DNA of 41,832 nucleotides, taken from assembly GCA_023700945.1 (NCBI GenBank), contig JAMPXY010000007.1, forward strand, positions 1 through 41,832. The letters run 5' to 3'. Below the pieces are notes generated by a model that worked only from the letters and a program-made list of their open reading frames with translations, did no database searches and was not told the DNA's origin. The stretch is from Alphaproteobacteria bacterium (lineage in GTDB: Bacteria > Pseudomonadota > Alphaproteobacteria > Micavibrionales > Micavibrionaceae). This document shows, in pieces, positions 23,927 through 33,737 of the stretch. How positions within the stretch are numbered: position 1 is the stretch's first letter; the number at the start of each line of letters is the position of its first letter. A program made the position numbers and the translations under genes.

Positions 23927-24988
23927 ATGGCCAAGACCGCATTAATCACCGGGGTTACCGGGCAGGACGGACTGTATCTGGCGGCTTTGTTGCTGGCGAA
24001 GGGGTATCAGGTCCATGGACTGAGGCTCTATGATGCCGCCCCGCAAAGCCAGACCCTTGATGAGTTATCCCTACAGTTCCCGCAGCAATTTTTTCTCCAT
24101 TATGGCGATATGGTTGACAGCGGCCTTTGGGTGCGTTTGCTGGATCAGATCAGGCCCGATGAAATATATAATCTCGCGGCTCTCAGTCAGGTCGGCATCA
24201 GTTTTGATTTGCCTGAGGCCAGTGCCCAGATCAATGCGTTGGGACCGCTACGCCTTCTGGAGGCGATCCGCGTACTCCAACGGCCCGTGCGCTTGTATCA
24301 AGCTTCAAGTTCTGAGATGTTTGGGAATGCACCTGCTCCGCAAAACGAAGATACGCCGTTTGCCCCGTGCAGCCCTTATGCGGCGGCCAAGCTTTATGCC
24401 TACTGGCTGGTGCGGACCTATCGTGACTCCTATGGTATTCATGCCAGCAACGGCATTTTGTTCAATCATGAAAGTCCACGTCGCGGTGAAGATTTTGTCA
24501 CCCGTAAAATTACCAAGGCACTGGCGGCGATTTTAGCCGGTGACGATATAGTGTTGCGTCTGGGCAATTTGGCATCACAGCGAGACTGGGGCCATGCCCG
24601 CGATTATGTTGAAGGGATGTGGCGGATGCTGCAGCAACCTGTGCCAGATGATTATGTGCTGGCCAGTGGTGAAACCAGATCCGTCAGGGACTTTGTTATG
24701 GCCGCCTTTTCCTATGCCGGGATTGATCTGGTTTGGCGCGGGCAGGGTGTGGAGGAAACCGCTCTTTGTAAGCACAATGGGCGGGTGATGGTCGCGGTTG
24801 ATCCGGCGTTGTTCAGGCCTGCTGATATTCACTGCCTGCGGGGCGATGCGGCCAAGGCCCGCCGCGTTTTAGGATGGCAACCGCACTATGATTTTATGTC
24901 CTTGGTGCGCGATATGGTCGATGCCGACCGGGCCGCTTTGTCATCACGTATAAAACAGGAATATACCGATGCTCTCGCTGCGGAATAA
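23927..24988 (+). CDS. gmd: GDP-mannose 4,6-dehydratase
   Basis: The 353-residue protein has the family's extended short-chain dehydrogenase features: N-terminal TALITGVTGQDGLYLA (NADP-binding), YNLAALSQVG, the catalytic ASSSEMFG, the Tyr-Lys pair in SPYAAAKLYAYW, DWGHARDYVEGMW, and C-terminal FRPADIHCLRGDAAKARRVL. It converts GDP-mannose to GDP-4-keto-6-deoxymannose. ATG 23927 has AGGGG upstream and begins at the conserved N-terminus. The following gene starts 20 bases before its stop, so they form one operon. Confidence 0.93.
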   Translation: MAKTALITGVTGQDGLYLAALLLAKGYQVHGLRLYDAAPQSQTLDELSLQFPQQFFLHYGDMVDSGLWVRLLDQIRPDEIYNLAALSQVGISFDLPEASAQINALGPLRLLEAIRVLQRPVRLYQASSSEMFGNAPAPQNEDTPFAPCSPYAAAKLYAYWLVRTYRDSYGIHASNGILFNHESPRRGEDFVTRKITKALAAILAGDDIVLRLGNLASQRDWGHARDYVEGMWRMLQQPVPDDYVLASGETRSVRDFVMAAFSYAGIDLVWRGQGVEETALCKHNGRVMVAVDPALFRPADIHCLRGDAAKARRVLGWQPHYDFMSLVRDMVDADRAALSSRIKQEYTDALAAE

Positions 24989-25919
24989 GCGAATTTGGGT
25001 GGCAGGTCATCAAGGGCTGGTCGGTCAGGCGCTGGCCAGGGCGTTGCCCGCCACGGGAGCTAGCGTGCTCACAGTTCCCCGCTCCGAACTTGATTTGCGC
25101 AATCAACAGGCCACGCGACACTGGTTGCAACAGCACAACCCCGATATGGTGATCGTGGCGGCGGCCACAGTCGGTGGTATTGGTGACAATCAGGTCCGCC
25201 CGGCGGATTTTCTCTACGACAATTTGATGATTGAGGCCAATATCATTCACGAAGCGGCACAGCTCGGGGTAGAAAAGCTGCTGTTTTTGGGGTCGTCGTG
25301 CATTTATCCGCGTGAGGCTGCCCAGCCGATTGCACCGGCGGCATTGTTATCGGGTCCGCTTGAGCCAACTAATGAAGCTTATGCTCTCGCCAAGATTGCC
25401 GGGGTCAGGCTGGTGCAATCCTATGCTAGGCAATATGGGTGCCGCTTTATCACGGCAATGCCGTGCAATCTCTATGGCCCCGGTGACCGCTTTGATCTGG
25501 CACGCTCTCACGTGATTCCGGCTTTGATACTGAAAATGCATCAGGCCCGACTGCGACAGCAGGCACAGCTCGAATTATGGGGTACAGGCCAGCCGTTGCG
25601 GGAATTTCTTTATGTTGATGATCTTGCTGCCGCTTGCTTGCGGCTGTTGCAGATCTATGAAGGTGACGCCCCCGTCAATATTGGCAGTAGCCTAGAAATA
25701 TCAATTGCGGCGTTGGCAAAGCAGGTCGCGGTCACGGTAGGTTATCAGGGCGCGATCAGCTTTAATCCGGCGCATCCTGATGGAACGCCGCGCAAGATCC
25801 TCGATTCTACGGTGATGCGTGGTTTAGGCTGGCAACCATCTGTGCCTCTGGGGCAGGGGTTGGCATTGACCTATGAGTGGTTTTGCAATCATCAGGCCGA
25901 GGCTCGTCTTGTTGCCTGA
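24969..25919 (+). CDS. fcl: GDP-L-fucose synthase
   Basis: The 316-residue protein shows WVAGHQGLVGQAL (nucleotide-binding), the family's VGGIGDNQ segment, GSSCIYPREAAQPI, the Tyr-Lys pair in EAYALAKIAG, NLYGPGDRFD and REFLYVDDLA. It would epimerise and reduce the Gmd product to GDP-L-fucose. It overlaps gmd by 20 bases and the next gene by 47, indicating tight coupling. Confidence 0.92.
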   Translation: MLSLRNKRIWVAGHQGLVGQALARALPATGASVLTVPRSELDLRNQQATRHWLQQHNPDMVIVAAATVGGIGDNQVRPADFLYDNLMIEANIIHEAAQLGVEKLLFLGSSCIYPREAAQPIAPAALLSGPLEPTNEAYALAKIAGVRLVQSYARQYGCRFITAMPCNLYGPGDRFDLARSHVIPALILKMHQARLRQQAQLELWGTGQPLREFLYVDDLAAACLRLLQIYEGDAPVNIGSSLEISIAALAKQVAVTVGYQGAISFNPAHPDGTPRKILDSTVMRGLGWQPSVPLGQGLALTYEWFCNHQAEARLVA

Positions 25920-26748
25920 TCCACCTTTGTCGCCGGCGGTTATTCCTGTGATTCTTGCGGGCGGTGCCGGGGTCCGGTTGCAACCCTGGTCGCGGGCAAC
26001 CTGTCCCAAGCCGTTTTTACCGCTGCGCGGTGGCAGTTTGTTGCAACAGACGCTGGCAAGGGTGCAGACTGCCGCGACGCTGATTGTCTGTGGGCGGGGT
26101 TGCAGCGCACTGGCGCAGGTACAGGCCCGCGCGATCTGTCCCCGCTATCGTTTGCTGCTCGAGCCTGAAGGTCGTAATACTGCGCCTGCCGTGGCTGCGG
26201 CCACAGCCTACATACTGCATCATTACGGGAGGCAGGCATGGATGCTGGTGATGCCTTCTGACCAGACGCTCTCCCCGGAGTCCGCCCTGATGGAAAGTGT
26301 CAATCATTATGTCAGTAAAGATTCTACCGGAATTGTGACGTTTGGAATTCGGCCGCGCCATCCGTCAGCACGTTTTGGCTATATACTGACTACGTCAGAC
26401 GGCGTGATGTTTCACGAAAAGCCTGATCGGCGTACGGCGGGGACCTTGATCAAGGCGGGGGCATGCTGGAACAGTGGTATCTGGCTGGCGCGGGTGACGA
26501 CGGTGGAAGAGGCCTATAAACTGTTGGCCCCAGAGATCTGGCATACGGCTGAACAGGCGGTGATTTATGCCAAGCACGAGGATCATCAGACCATTCTGGA
26601 CCCGGGTTACTTTAACCAAATGGCCCCGGCTACGGTGGACCATCTGATCATGGAACAATATCCGCATATGGTATGCCAGACGCTGGATCTGCGCTGGCGG
26701 GATCTTGGGGTTTGGCCGTCTTTGCTGGCACATTTGTGCGGTTTTTAG
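25873..26748 (+). CDS. manC: Mannose-1-phosphate guanylyltransferase (GDP-mannose pyrophosphorylase), single-domain
   Basis: The 291-residue protein contains VILAGGAGVRLQPWSRATCP (the canonical Thr of GGxGTRL is Val here), LEPEGRNTAPAVAA, MPSDQTL, FHEKPDRR and CWNSGIWLA, all typical of GDP-mannose pyrophosphorylases. It lacks the C-terminal phosphomannose isomerase domain of bifunctional ManC. The start is uncertain: ATG 25873 overlaps fcl by 47 bases, while TTG at 25909 follows a GAGG motif and would begin nearer the conserved fold. It supplies GDP-mannose to Gmd. Confidence 0.85.
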   Translation: MSGFAIIRPRLVLLPDPPLSPAVIPVILAGGAGVRLQPWSRATCPKPFLPLRGGSLLQQTLARVQTAATLIVCGRGCSALAQVQARAICPRYRLLLEPEGRNTAPAVAAATAYILHHYGRQAWMLVMPSDQTLSPESALMESVNHYVSKDSTGIVTFGIRPRHPSARFGYILTTSDGVMFHEKPDRRTAGTLIKAGACWNSGIWLARVTTVEEAYKLLAPEIWHTAEQAVIYAKHEDHQTILDPGYFNQMAPATVDHLIMEQYPHMVCQTLDLRWRDLGVWPSLLAHLCGF

Positions 26749-26788
26749 GGGCTTGCTCCCGCGCTGCACACTCTTTTATTCTGCAAAG

Positions 26789-27706
26789 ATGAAAAAGAAA
26801 CCGATTCGTTTAATACCCTATCAATGTGGCTGTGGCGCGTTTTCAGCCGGGGCGGAAGCCGGAGCCTTGGCGTTGGCGCGGTCGGGGTTGGTTGAATCCT
26901 TGCGCGGGCAGGGGCTGGATATTGCCTGGTGGCGCGATCCGGAAACGGCCGAATATGATTACCGGGCGCTGGGGCTGAAAACCCGTCCGGCGGCGGCGTC
27001 ACCTGCCCGTGAAGACGTGGTCTATTTCCACCTGACTCAACTGGCGCAGGATGTTGAAGAGGTTGTCCGCGGTGGCTTTCGCGCCGTGACAATTGGCGGC
27101 GATCATTCGATGGCGATGGGTTCAGTTGCAGGGCTGGCAAAAGCGAAAAATGCTGCCGGAAAAACCGGGCTGGTCTGGATTGATGCCCATCCTGATATTC
27201 ACACGATGAAAACGTCGCGCCGCAAAACTTATCATGCGGTGCCACTATCATTTTTACTGGGTGAGGGAGGCAAAAAATTTGCGGCGTTGGTTGATATTTC
27301 TCCTGTGTTGAAGCCACAACATATTGCCTATGTCGGCTTGCGTTCAATTGATGAGCCGGAACTGCACCAGATTGCACGCTACAACATCAAGACTTTTACC
27401 AATGGCGATCTTGACCAGTTTGGTTTGAAGGAGGCCTTGACCCAGTCGATAGCGCATATCAGTAAAGGGACCAAGGCACGGTTTTTATCACTTGATCTGG
27501 ATGGCATAGATCCGGCTTTTGCCCCCGGTGTGGGTACGGCGGTGCCGGGCGGGATTGAGGCACCGGCACTGTTAAAGCTCCTAAAAACGCTGGGGAGAAG
27601 AGCCGATTTTGATGTGATTGAAATTGCTGAATATAACCCGGCGCTGGACCACAAGGGCAAGACCGCTGCACTGGTCGACGATATTTTGGCGGCGCTGCTG
27701 GTTTAA
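26789..27706 (+). CDS. Arginase / agmatinase family ureohydrolase
   Basis: The 305-residue protein carries the ureohydrolase metal motifs: GGDHSMAMG, DAHPDIHT and SLDLDGIDPAFAPG, which bind two Mn ions. Size and N-terminus (MKKKPIRLIPYQCGCG) fit arginase rather than agmatinase, but substrate choice cannot be read securely. Arginase splits arginine to ornithine and urea. The ATG at 26789 begins where the conserved fold does; only a weak AAAG precedes it. It ends 4 bases into the convergent small gene. Confidence 0.85.
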   Translation: MKKKPIRLIPYQCGCGAFSAGAEAGALALARSGLVESLRGQGLDIAWWRDPETAEYDYRALGLKTRPAAASPAREDVVYFHLTQLAQDVEEVVRGGFRAVTIGGDHSMAMGSVAGLAKAKNAAGKTGLVWIDAHPDIHTMKTSRRKTYHAVPLSFLLGEGGKKFAALVDISPVLKPQHIAYVGLRSIDEPELHQIARYNIKTFTNGDLDQFGLKEALTQSIAHISKGTKARFLSLDLDGIDPAFAPGVGTAVPGGIEAPALLKLLKTLGRRADFDVIEIAEYNPALDHKGKTAALVDDILAALLV

Positions 27707-28077
27707 TCACCGACCTTGCGCAGGGTTAGAATTACGATTTCATCACCATATTCGATCTGTCCAGACATCTGCATTTTATCACCTTGGCGTGCCAGCCTTA
27801 GCACAGAGCGATAGGTGACAGGCTCCCGTGTGGGGGTACCGTTAGGGGCGGTCAGCAAAAAATCAATCCGGGCGTTGGCGGGGTCAGCCACCGAAAGCAT
27901 CAGTACTTCCGTTTCATTCAGCACCGTAAACGTACTGCTCCAGAGAACATTATTGCCATCACGGCGGCTGGTCTGGCCGTTGCGGATTTCTGTGGTGCCG
28001 TCACTGCGCTTGACCAGCGGCCCGTCGTAATTGCTGGCGGATGACACCTGATAGACGCCGTCTAGGTCTGTGGTCAT
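27703..28077 (-). CDS. Hypothetical protein, 124 residues
   Basis: No family recognised. The protein is predicted to be soluble and beta-rich, with alternating strands (STFTVLNETEVLMLSV, ARIDFLLTAPNG, EIVILTLRKVG) and no signal peptide. AGGGGG lies six bases before ATG 28077, supporting expression. It overlaps the end of the arginase-family gene by four bases tail to tail. Confidence 0.65.
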   Translation of the reverse strand: MTTDLDGVYQVSSASNYDGPLVKRSDGTTEIRNGQTSRRDGNNVLWSSTFTVLNETEVLMLSVADPANARIDFLLTAPNGTPTREPVTYRSVLRLARQGDKMQMSGQIEYGDEIVILTLRKVGD

Positions 28078-28192
28078 GCGGATACCCCCTAACCGCCTAG
28101 GCTAGCGCAGGAGTGGTTAAAAGAAAATAAGCGCCGGAGCGTGTTTTTGCGGGATTGAACCCTTATTTTTATGGTTGCGGGCCATAAAAACA

Positions 28193-28222
28193 TTGACATA
28201 AGCCGCAGGGGTGATGTATGGT
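28193..28222 (+). promoter_or_regulatory. Sigma-70-type promoter
   Basis: A perfect TTGACA (28193-28198) is 18 bases from TATGGT (28217-28222). The predicted transcription start near 28229 lies downstream of the first possible GTG/ATG starts of the next gene, so translation must start later, at TTG 28256. Confidence 0.6.
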
Positions 28223-28255
28223 CTGCCTGTAAAAATAATAAGAAAGACTTATGTT

Positions 28256-28645
28256 TTGACCAAGTTAACAAATAAATCAGCTACTTTTGGTGATCGGGAC
28301 GACCTGAGCGGGGCGGCGTATGTTGAGCGCCTGCGCGATCACCTGCTTACGATTGATGCGCAGGATATCCAGTATTTCGATTTGAAGCAGCTGGCTGAAA
28401 TTCAGGCCCGCTATCGTAACCGTGTGCGGGTGATGGTTCATCATTATCGCCGCTGGCGTGCTGATTATGAACGCGAGCAAGACCGGATCGAGAAAGTTTA
28501 CCGTGCCTATGAAGGAATTTTTGTCCGTCGTCAGCTGGCCGATTGCTGGCAGCTTTATCTGACGGTCAACCGAGATTATCACGAATTACGGCGTGTATAT
28601 CTGGCAAATCTTCGCCAGCCTCCCCACAGGCGCGCCGTGTCGTGA
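28256..28645 (+). CDS. Hypothetical basic helical protein, about 130 residues, TTG start
   Basis: I recognise no family. The protein is strongly helical, rich in Arg and Tyr (RVRVMVHHYRRWRADYEREQ, ADCWQLYLTVNRDYHELRR), and has no signal or membrane segment. The frame is open from 28211, but those starts would precede the transcription start of the upstream promoter; AGAAAG lies nine bases before TTG 28256. A strong terminator follows. It is a single-gene unit. Confidence 0.6.
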   Translation: MTKLTNKSATFGDRDDLSGAAYVERLRDHLLTIDAQDIQYFDLKQLAEIQARYRNRVRVMVHHYRRWRADYEREQDRIEKVYRAYEGIFVRRQLADCWQLYLTVNRDYHELRRVYLANLRQPPHRRAVS

Positions 28646-28702
28646 TAGTACAGAACCGGTTTCCCCCGGTTCAGCTTGATGACCCCACACACAAGCGGAA
28701 AG

Positions 28703-28735
28703 CCCCCTGATCGTAAGGTCGGGGGGTTTTTCTTG
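28703..28735 (+). terminator. Rho-independent terminator
   Basis: The arm CCCCCTGA pairs with TCGGGGGG (one mispair) around an 8-base loop and is followed by TTTTTCTT. It closes the 28256-28645 gene. Confidence 0.85.
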
Positions 28736-28842
28736 GTTATGGATGCGGGGGATGGTAAACGGGCGCAACCAAGAAGGAGCTTATGGCACAGGGCTGCCGC
28801 CTGCTTGATAATCCGACAGGGGTGCCAGACAGGAGTGCTTGA

Positions 28843-29889
28843 TTAAGGCAGTTTGATCAGGGCGGTCGAGGTCGAGGGGGGACCCATGACCGGATGGCGC
28901 GGGGCGCTTCTGAAGATATGCTCAACCAGTCCATGCTGGTCAAAATAGCCGTTTGCTGTGGTCAGACCACACATCCCGGCCAGCTGAGTCATTTTCTGCG
29001 GCAGTGGCTTGATCGATGACATCATCAGTAATTCGTCACCGATATCAAAAGCGAAATTACGGACATAGCCGTTGGGTTCGGTAATGGTAAAACGCTGTGA
29101 TTTAGTGAAGACCAGATTATGTGCAACCTGACTGGCCTTTTTGTGCCACTGCATTTCGTAGCGGAAATTATTCGGGTGCGGATCAAATCCTTGGATACCT
29201 GTGGTGTGATCAGCAATGATTTTCATGATATTTTTCATGAACGGAGCCAGTGATTGATCATAGGCCCGGTCAAGGCTGTCATGCCACTGGTTGGTATCGT
29301 AACCAAGAATGACATAGCCATCATCACCGGCGAGATCGCGGCAGGCACTGAGCATGCTCTGCATGTCTTGATCGGGGAAGCCGTTAAGTGGGGCGTTATG
29401 CAGGTTGGTCACCAGACCGCCGGTCAGGAACACCGCTGCCTTGCCCTTGGCGGGCACAACCGTGCCAGCATCGCGGAAATCCATTTCGTAATCATCAACC
29501 GATTTTACGCGGCGGCACAGGATGCGTGACTGTTTCAGAACGCCACGGGCTTGCGTGTTAAAATCAGCACTAAGGTCGATCAGACTCACCGCTTTGAGGT
29601 TCGGCAATTTCTCGAGGATCGGATATTCCTTGCGGCTGAAAGAGGAGGCCGGGCCGGGCCCGACGACAATCGCGTGCTCTACATCCTGCAAGTTGCCAGC
29701 GATGGCATCGCGGTTGATAGAGAGGAGATTAATCTCACCGTGGTAAGGATAATAGTGGCGGTTGGCATGGGTAAATTGCTCAAACAGCTTGCCACCGCCG
29801 TTTTGATAGGCGATTTCCCCGGTGTGTCCCTGAACCCTGCGTGCGAACAGGTCCAGAGCAACTTTCGTGACAAGTTTGTCAAAACTCAT
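28843..29889 (-). CDS. EgtD-like SAM-dependent methyltransferase (histidine-specific family)
   Basis: The 348-residue protein resembles L-histidine N-alpha-methyltransferase-type enzymes in length and layout: IVVGPGPASSFS as the SAM-binding loop, LIDLSADFN after it, VFLTGGLVTNLHNA, and the C-terminal NFRYEMQWHKKASQVAHNL like the family's substrate-domain segment. EgtD makes the ergothioneine precursor hercynine, but no EgtB partner is in the window, so the substrate may differ. The gene starts 47 bases after the XRE regulator on the same strand. Confidence 0.65.
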   Translation of the reverse strand: MSFDKLVTKVALDLFARRVQGHTGEIAYQNGGGKLFEQFTHANRHYYPYHGEINLLSINRDAIAGNLQDVEHAIVVGPGPASSFSRKEYPILEKLPNLKAVSLIDLSADFNTQARGVLKQSRILCRRVKSVDDYEMDFRDAGTVVPAKGKAAVFLTGGLVTNLHNAPLNGFPDQDMQSMLSACRDLAGDDGYVILGYDTNQWHDSLDRAYDQSLAPFMKNIMKIIADHTTGIQGFDPHPNNFRYEMQWHKKASQVAHNLVFTKSQRFTITEPNGYVRNFAFDIGDELLMMSSIKPLPQKMTQLAGMCGLTTANGYFDQHGLVEHIFRSAPRHPVMGPPSTSTALIKLP

Positions 29890-29936
29890 GGCTTTGCCAT
29901 TACCGCTGCCTGCGTGTTAAATCTCATTGTTATGCA

Positions 29937-30614
29937 TCAACCCTTGGCTTTGCGTGCCGGGGTTGCTGTCGTTGCCGTCGTTATACTGTGAGCGCGTTGC
30001 CACATATCGGCGAATTGTGTCCGATAGGCCTCGGCAATCGCGGGGTAGTCCATCACGATGACAGTTGGTTCAGATTCAAAAACAATCGTCGCCAGTTTGT
30101 CGCCGTACACATAAAACGGTACAGATGCGAACAACTCCTTGGGAATGCCGCGATATTCCGCGTAATCAGCGCCGGGAATATAATCATCGCCTTCGCGAAC
30201 CAGAATTTTGTAGTGCAGATCCGGCAGGTTTTTCATGCGCTCGATATGGGTGTCGGCAAAGTCGCCGAGATATTTGACGAACAGGCGTTCATCCACATTG
30301 CTGACCAGAATTTCGCCTTTATAATCCTTGACGGTTTGGTAAATGTCTTCATAAAAATCAACCAAACCTTCATGACCTTTAAAGGTGCGGATGTCGCCAC
30401 TGCGCAGACGGACACCGTCAAGACCAATAAACTCGATACCCGATGACTCAAATGTTTTGCGGATGGTCTGCAGAGTACTGGCGCGCGGCGTGCTCTGGCC
30501 GTTCTCAATACTGCCGATCGACGTTGATGAAATTCCTGTCCGTTCCGCCAGTTCGCTCTGGCTCCAGTTGAGAATTCCGCGTGCGCCGCGTATTTGTGCT
30601 GTTGTGATGCTCAT
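29937..30614 (-). CDS. XRE-family transcriptional regulator with C-terminal sensor-like domain
   Basis: The first about 65 residues are an HTH of the XRE type (QIRGARGILNWSQSELAERT, SIENGQSTP). Residues about 75-210 form an alpha/beta domain (GEILVSNVDERLFVKYLGDF, YKILVREGDDYIPG, YVYGDKLATIVF) of a type I have seen in regulators with an effector domain. The last residues are Ala/Thr-rich and basic. It lies directly upstream of the EgtD-like gene and several palindromes lie in its own upstream region, so it probably controls itself and the methyltransferase. Confidence 0.8.
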   Translation of the reverse strand: MSITTAQIRGARGILNWSQSELAERTGISSTSIGSIENGQSTPRASTLQTIRKTFESSGIEFIGLDGVRLRSGDIRTFKGHEGLVDFYEDIYQTVKDYKGEILVSNVDERLFVKYLGDFADTHIERMKNLPDLHYKILVREGDDYIPGADYAEYRGIPKELFASVPFYVYGDKLATIVFESEPTVIVMDYPAIAEAYRTQFADMWQRAHSITTATTATPARKAKG

Positions 30615-31047
30615 TTTACCCTGCGAGTGTAATGGTAGCGCCCTGTAAAAGCTTTTAAAAAATCCAAGCCGGACTTGGTCTTTCGTGGAAATTAATAGCT
30701 GACTATGGGCATTTTATGCAAACAAAAAAATCAAATTTCCCATAATTTTTTTTATTGACTAAATCTATAAATTATGAAAAAAATAAGCCTAACTTATAAA
30801 TTGATCAAGTTAACGGGATTTCTCTAGAACTGGTTCGTTCTTATCCCCACACACAGCCCGCGAACGGGTCTATTTTTAAGTCTCCACACAAAACATAAAA
30901 GAACCTTCCGGCGTTCCCCACCCCGGAAGGTTTTTTTATGGGGAGCTTGTTATTCCGGGGGGAGAGGGCTCCCTTGGCCCCGCTTGCACAGGCTGATATA
31001 AAGGAGCCGTTACGCTCTGCCGTCCGCATTATCCTGTCAGGAGCCGC
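30615..31047. promoter_or_regulatory. Intergenic region: XRE-gene control sites, orphan terminator, cysD promoter
   Basis: Palindromes near the XRE gene are TAAAAGCTTTTA (30646-30657), CCAAG-N5-CTTGG (30664-30678) and GCATTTTATGC (about 30712-30722), all candidate operators. The middle is very AT-rich. A strong plus-strand terminator lies at 30902-30937. A candidate cysD promoter is TTGGCC (30974-30979), 17-base spacer, TATAAA (30997-31002). AGGAG precedes the cysD ATG. Confidence 0.5.
30902..30937 (+). terminator. Strong terminator with no gene in front of it
   Basis: Perfect 10-bp arms AACCTTCCGG and CCGGAAGGTT enclose an 11-base loop and end in seven T. No plus-strand open frame precedes it for over 250 bases, so it may end a small RNA or a transcript leader. 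Confidence 0.85.
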
Positions 31048-31845
31048 ATGGACACCTATCTCGACCAGCTGGAAGCTCAATCCATTTATATCCTGCGCGA
31101 GGCCTATAGCGGCATCCATCCTTTGGCCATGCTGTGGTCGATGGGCAAGGATTCGACGGCCTTGTTGTGGCTGGTGCGTAAGGCGTTTTATGGCCGGGTA
31201 CCATTTCCGCTGGTTTTGCTCGATACCGGGATGGAACTGCCTGAGGTGTATGAGTTTCGTGACCGCCTTGCCCGGGAATGGTCATTACCGGTGATAAATG
31301 AGCCGTGCCCGCCCGAGGCCGATATGGATCCGACCTTGCCCCCGGCGACCAGGGCGGCGATGAGAAAAACCGAGGGACTCAAGAATATTCTTCGTCGGGA
31401 AGGCTATAAGGGGATTATCAGCGGAATTCGCCGCGATGAGCAGGCCTTGCGCGCCAAAGAACGGATTTTCTCGCCACGGACACTCGATGGCAGCTGGGAT
31501 TTTCGCGATCAACCTGCCGAGTTCTGGGACCATTATACCTTACGGGTTCCTGAAGGGACTCATATTCGGGTTCATCCTCTCCTGCACTGGACAGAGCTGG
31601 ATGTTTGGCATTACACCCGCCGTGAAAATATTCCGTGCGTGCCTTTGTATTTTGCCCGTAACGGCCATCGTTACCGGTCGCTTGGAGAAAAAAACATCAC
31701 CTTCCCGATTGATAGTGAGGCTAGTTCTCTTGATGACATTATTACGGAACTGGAACAGACCCGGGCGTCCGAGCGGGCAGGCCGGGCGATGGATCATGAG
31801 TCCGAGGATAGTTTCGAAATTCTCAGGACGCGGGGATATATGTAA
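31048..31845 (+). CDS. cysD: Sulfate adenylyltransferase subunit 2
   Basis: The 265-residue protein has the PP-loop [15 protein letters not shown] and CysD-type [56 protein letters not shown] and [20 protein letters not shown]. With CysN it makes APS from sulfate and ATP. It is slightly shorter than E. coli CysD (302). AGGAG lies before the ATG. The next gene starts on the last base of its stop codon. Confidence 0.93.
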   Translation: MDTYLDQLEAQSIYILREAYSGIHPLAMLWSMGKDSTALLWLVRKAFYGRVPFPLVLLDTGMELPEVYEFRDRLAREWSLPVINEPCPPEADMDPTLPPATRAAMRKTEGLKNILRREGYKGIISGIRRDEQALRAKERIFSPRTLDGSWDFRDQPAEFWDHYTLRVPEGTHIRVHPLLHWTELDVWHYTRRENIPCVPLYFARNGHRYRSLGEKNITFPIDSEASSLDDIITELEQTRASERAGRAMDHESEDSFEILRTRGYM

Positions 31846-33737
31846 TGGGTCACGATCTGCCTTTATCCTTTGTGGTTGTGGGCCATGTTGATCATGGCAA
31901 ATCAACCCTGATCGGGCGTTTGTTGTTTGATACCGACAGCTTGCCGGATGGAAAGCGCGACGAATTGATCAAGGCTGCACAGCGTCGCGGCGGGGCCGGT
32001 ATTGAGTGGTCATATCTGCTCGATGCCTTTCAGGCCGAACGTGATCAAAACGTCACAATTGATATGACCCATATCCAGTTTCAGACATTACGTCGACGCT
32101 ATGTGATTATTGATGCTCCCGGCCATCGTGAGTTTTTGCGGAACATGGTCTCAGGTGCGGCCACCGCCGATGCGGCGGTGTTGGTGGTGGATGCCAAAGA
32201 GGGGGCCCGTGAACAATCACGCCGCCATGCCTACATCCTGCATTTACTCGGAATTCGCCAGGTGGTGCTGGTGATAAACAAGATGGATCTGGTCGGTTAT
32301 GATCCGGAAATTTTTTATCAGGTCAAGGCGGATATGCTCTCCTATCTGGGGTCATTGGGGATTATGCCCGCGCATACCATCCCGGTGGTGGCACGTGAGG
32401 GTGATATGGTGGTGTCTCGTACCGGGCCGATGGATTGGTATCAGGGACCGGCTTTATGCGAAGCCCTCGATGGGCTGGAGCTTGCGCCGTTGCCGTTAGC
32501 GGTACCCTTGCGCTTTCCGGTGCAGGATGTCTATAAATTTGGTGATGACCGCATCATTGTGGGCCGGGTGCAAAGCGGTGTAATTCGGCAGGGTGATATG
32601 GTTGTGATCTCGCCCACGGGCGAGCGGGCGCAGGTGACGTCCTTGCGGGTTTGGCCTGATGACTCCGCTAAAATAATTGCGCGGGCGGGCGAGTCTGTCG
32701 GTTTTACTCTCGACCAGAATTTATATGTCGAGCGTGGTCATGTAATCAGCCATGTTGAAAACCTCCCGATATTGTCGTCGATTTTGCGCGCTACAATTTT
32801 TTGGTTGTCGTCAAAGCCGCTGCAGCTGGGCAGCAGCTATACTTTACGCTGTGCCACTCATGAGTGTCTGGTGACAGTGCAGTCAATTGAGCGTGCGATA
32901 GATACGCAAGATCTGGCCCGGCTTGATCTGCGCGAAGCTGTAACCAAAGGCATGGTGGCCGAGGTTATTCTGCGCAGTCGTGACCGGATCCCGGTCGATA
33001 GCTACGGCGAGCATGTCAGTACCGGGCGGATTGTGCTTTCCGAAGGGTTGGAGATCGTGGGTGGCGGCATATTGCATATGGAGGATATTGTCTCGGCCCA
33101 ACGGCCGTTGACGCATCAGGCGGCTAATCTTTTTGCGGTCAGCCATATGGTTTCCTATGAAGAACGGATTCGTAAATACGGTCATCAGGGGGCGATATTT
33201 TGGCTGACAGGGTTGTCTGGTGCCGGTAAATCAACTTTGGCCATGATTCTAGAGAAGGAATTGATCGAGCGCGGTTATGGTTGTTATGTACTGGATGGTG
33301 ATAACGTCAGGCGAGGTCTGTGCGCCGACCTTGGTTTTTCCATTGATGATCGCGCCGAAAACATCCGTCGGGTGGGTGAAATGGCGGCTTTGATGTCTGA
33401 TGCGGGTCTGGTGGTGATCACCTCTTTCATTTCTCCCTTTGCCGCGGATCGTGAGCGGGCACGGGCGGCGGCTCCCGCGCGTTTTCATGAAATTTATGTC
33501 AGGGCCGATATCGCTGAATGTGAAAAACGCGACCCCAAAGGGTTGTATCGCAAGGCCCGTGCGGGTGAAATTTCTGATTTTACCGGTATCGGTTCGCCTT
33601 ATGAGCCACCGGAAAATCCTGATCTGGTTATTGATACGGCTCTAAGCAATATTGATGAATGCGTCAACAAAATGTTGAATTATATATGTCACCATATCAC
33701 TTTGGTGGCAGAACAGGAGAGTCACCGTGCATTCTGA
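31845..33737 (+). CDS. cysNC: Bifunctional sulfate adenylyltransferase subunit 1 / APS kinase
   Basis: The 630-residue fusion has a GTPase half ([41 protein letters not shown]; residues about 1-430) and an APS kinase half with [10 protein letters not shown] at about 456 and [17 protein letters not shown]. This is the CysN-CysC/NodQ layout known from alphaproteobacteria. It drives APS synthesis by GTP hydrolysis and phosphorylates APS to PAPS. It overlaps cysD by one base and cysQ by 11. Confidence 0.95.
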   Translation: MGHDLPLSFVVVGHVDHGKSTLIGRLLFDTDSLPDGKRDELIKAAQRRGGAGIEWSYLLDAFQAERDQNVTIDMTHIQFQTLRRRYVIIDAPGHREFLRNMVSGAATADAAVLVVDAKEGAREQSRRHAYILHLLGIRQVVLVINKMDLVGYDPEIFYQVKADMLSYLGSLGIMPAHTIPVVAREGDMVVSRTGPMDWYQGPALCEALDGLELAPLPLAVPLRFPVQDVYKFGDDRIIVGRVQSGVIRQGDMVVISPTGERAQVTSLRVWPDDSAKIIARAGESVGFTLDQNLYVERGHVISHVENLPILSSILRATIFWLSSKPLQLGSSYTLRCATHECLVTVQSIERAIDTQDLARLDLREAVTKGMVAEVILRSRDRIPVDSYGEHVSTGRIVLSEGLEIVGGGILHMEDIVSAQRPLTHQAANLFAVSHMVSYEERIRKYGHQGAIFWLTGLSGAGKSTLAMILEKELIERGYGCYVLDGDNVRRGLCADLGFSIDDRAENIRRVGEMAALMSDAGLVVITSFISPFAADRERARAAAPARFHEIYVRADIAECEKRDPKGLYRKARAGEISDFTGIGSPYEPPENPDLVIDTALSNIDECVNKMLNYICHHITLVAEQESHRAF

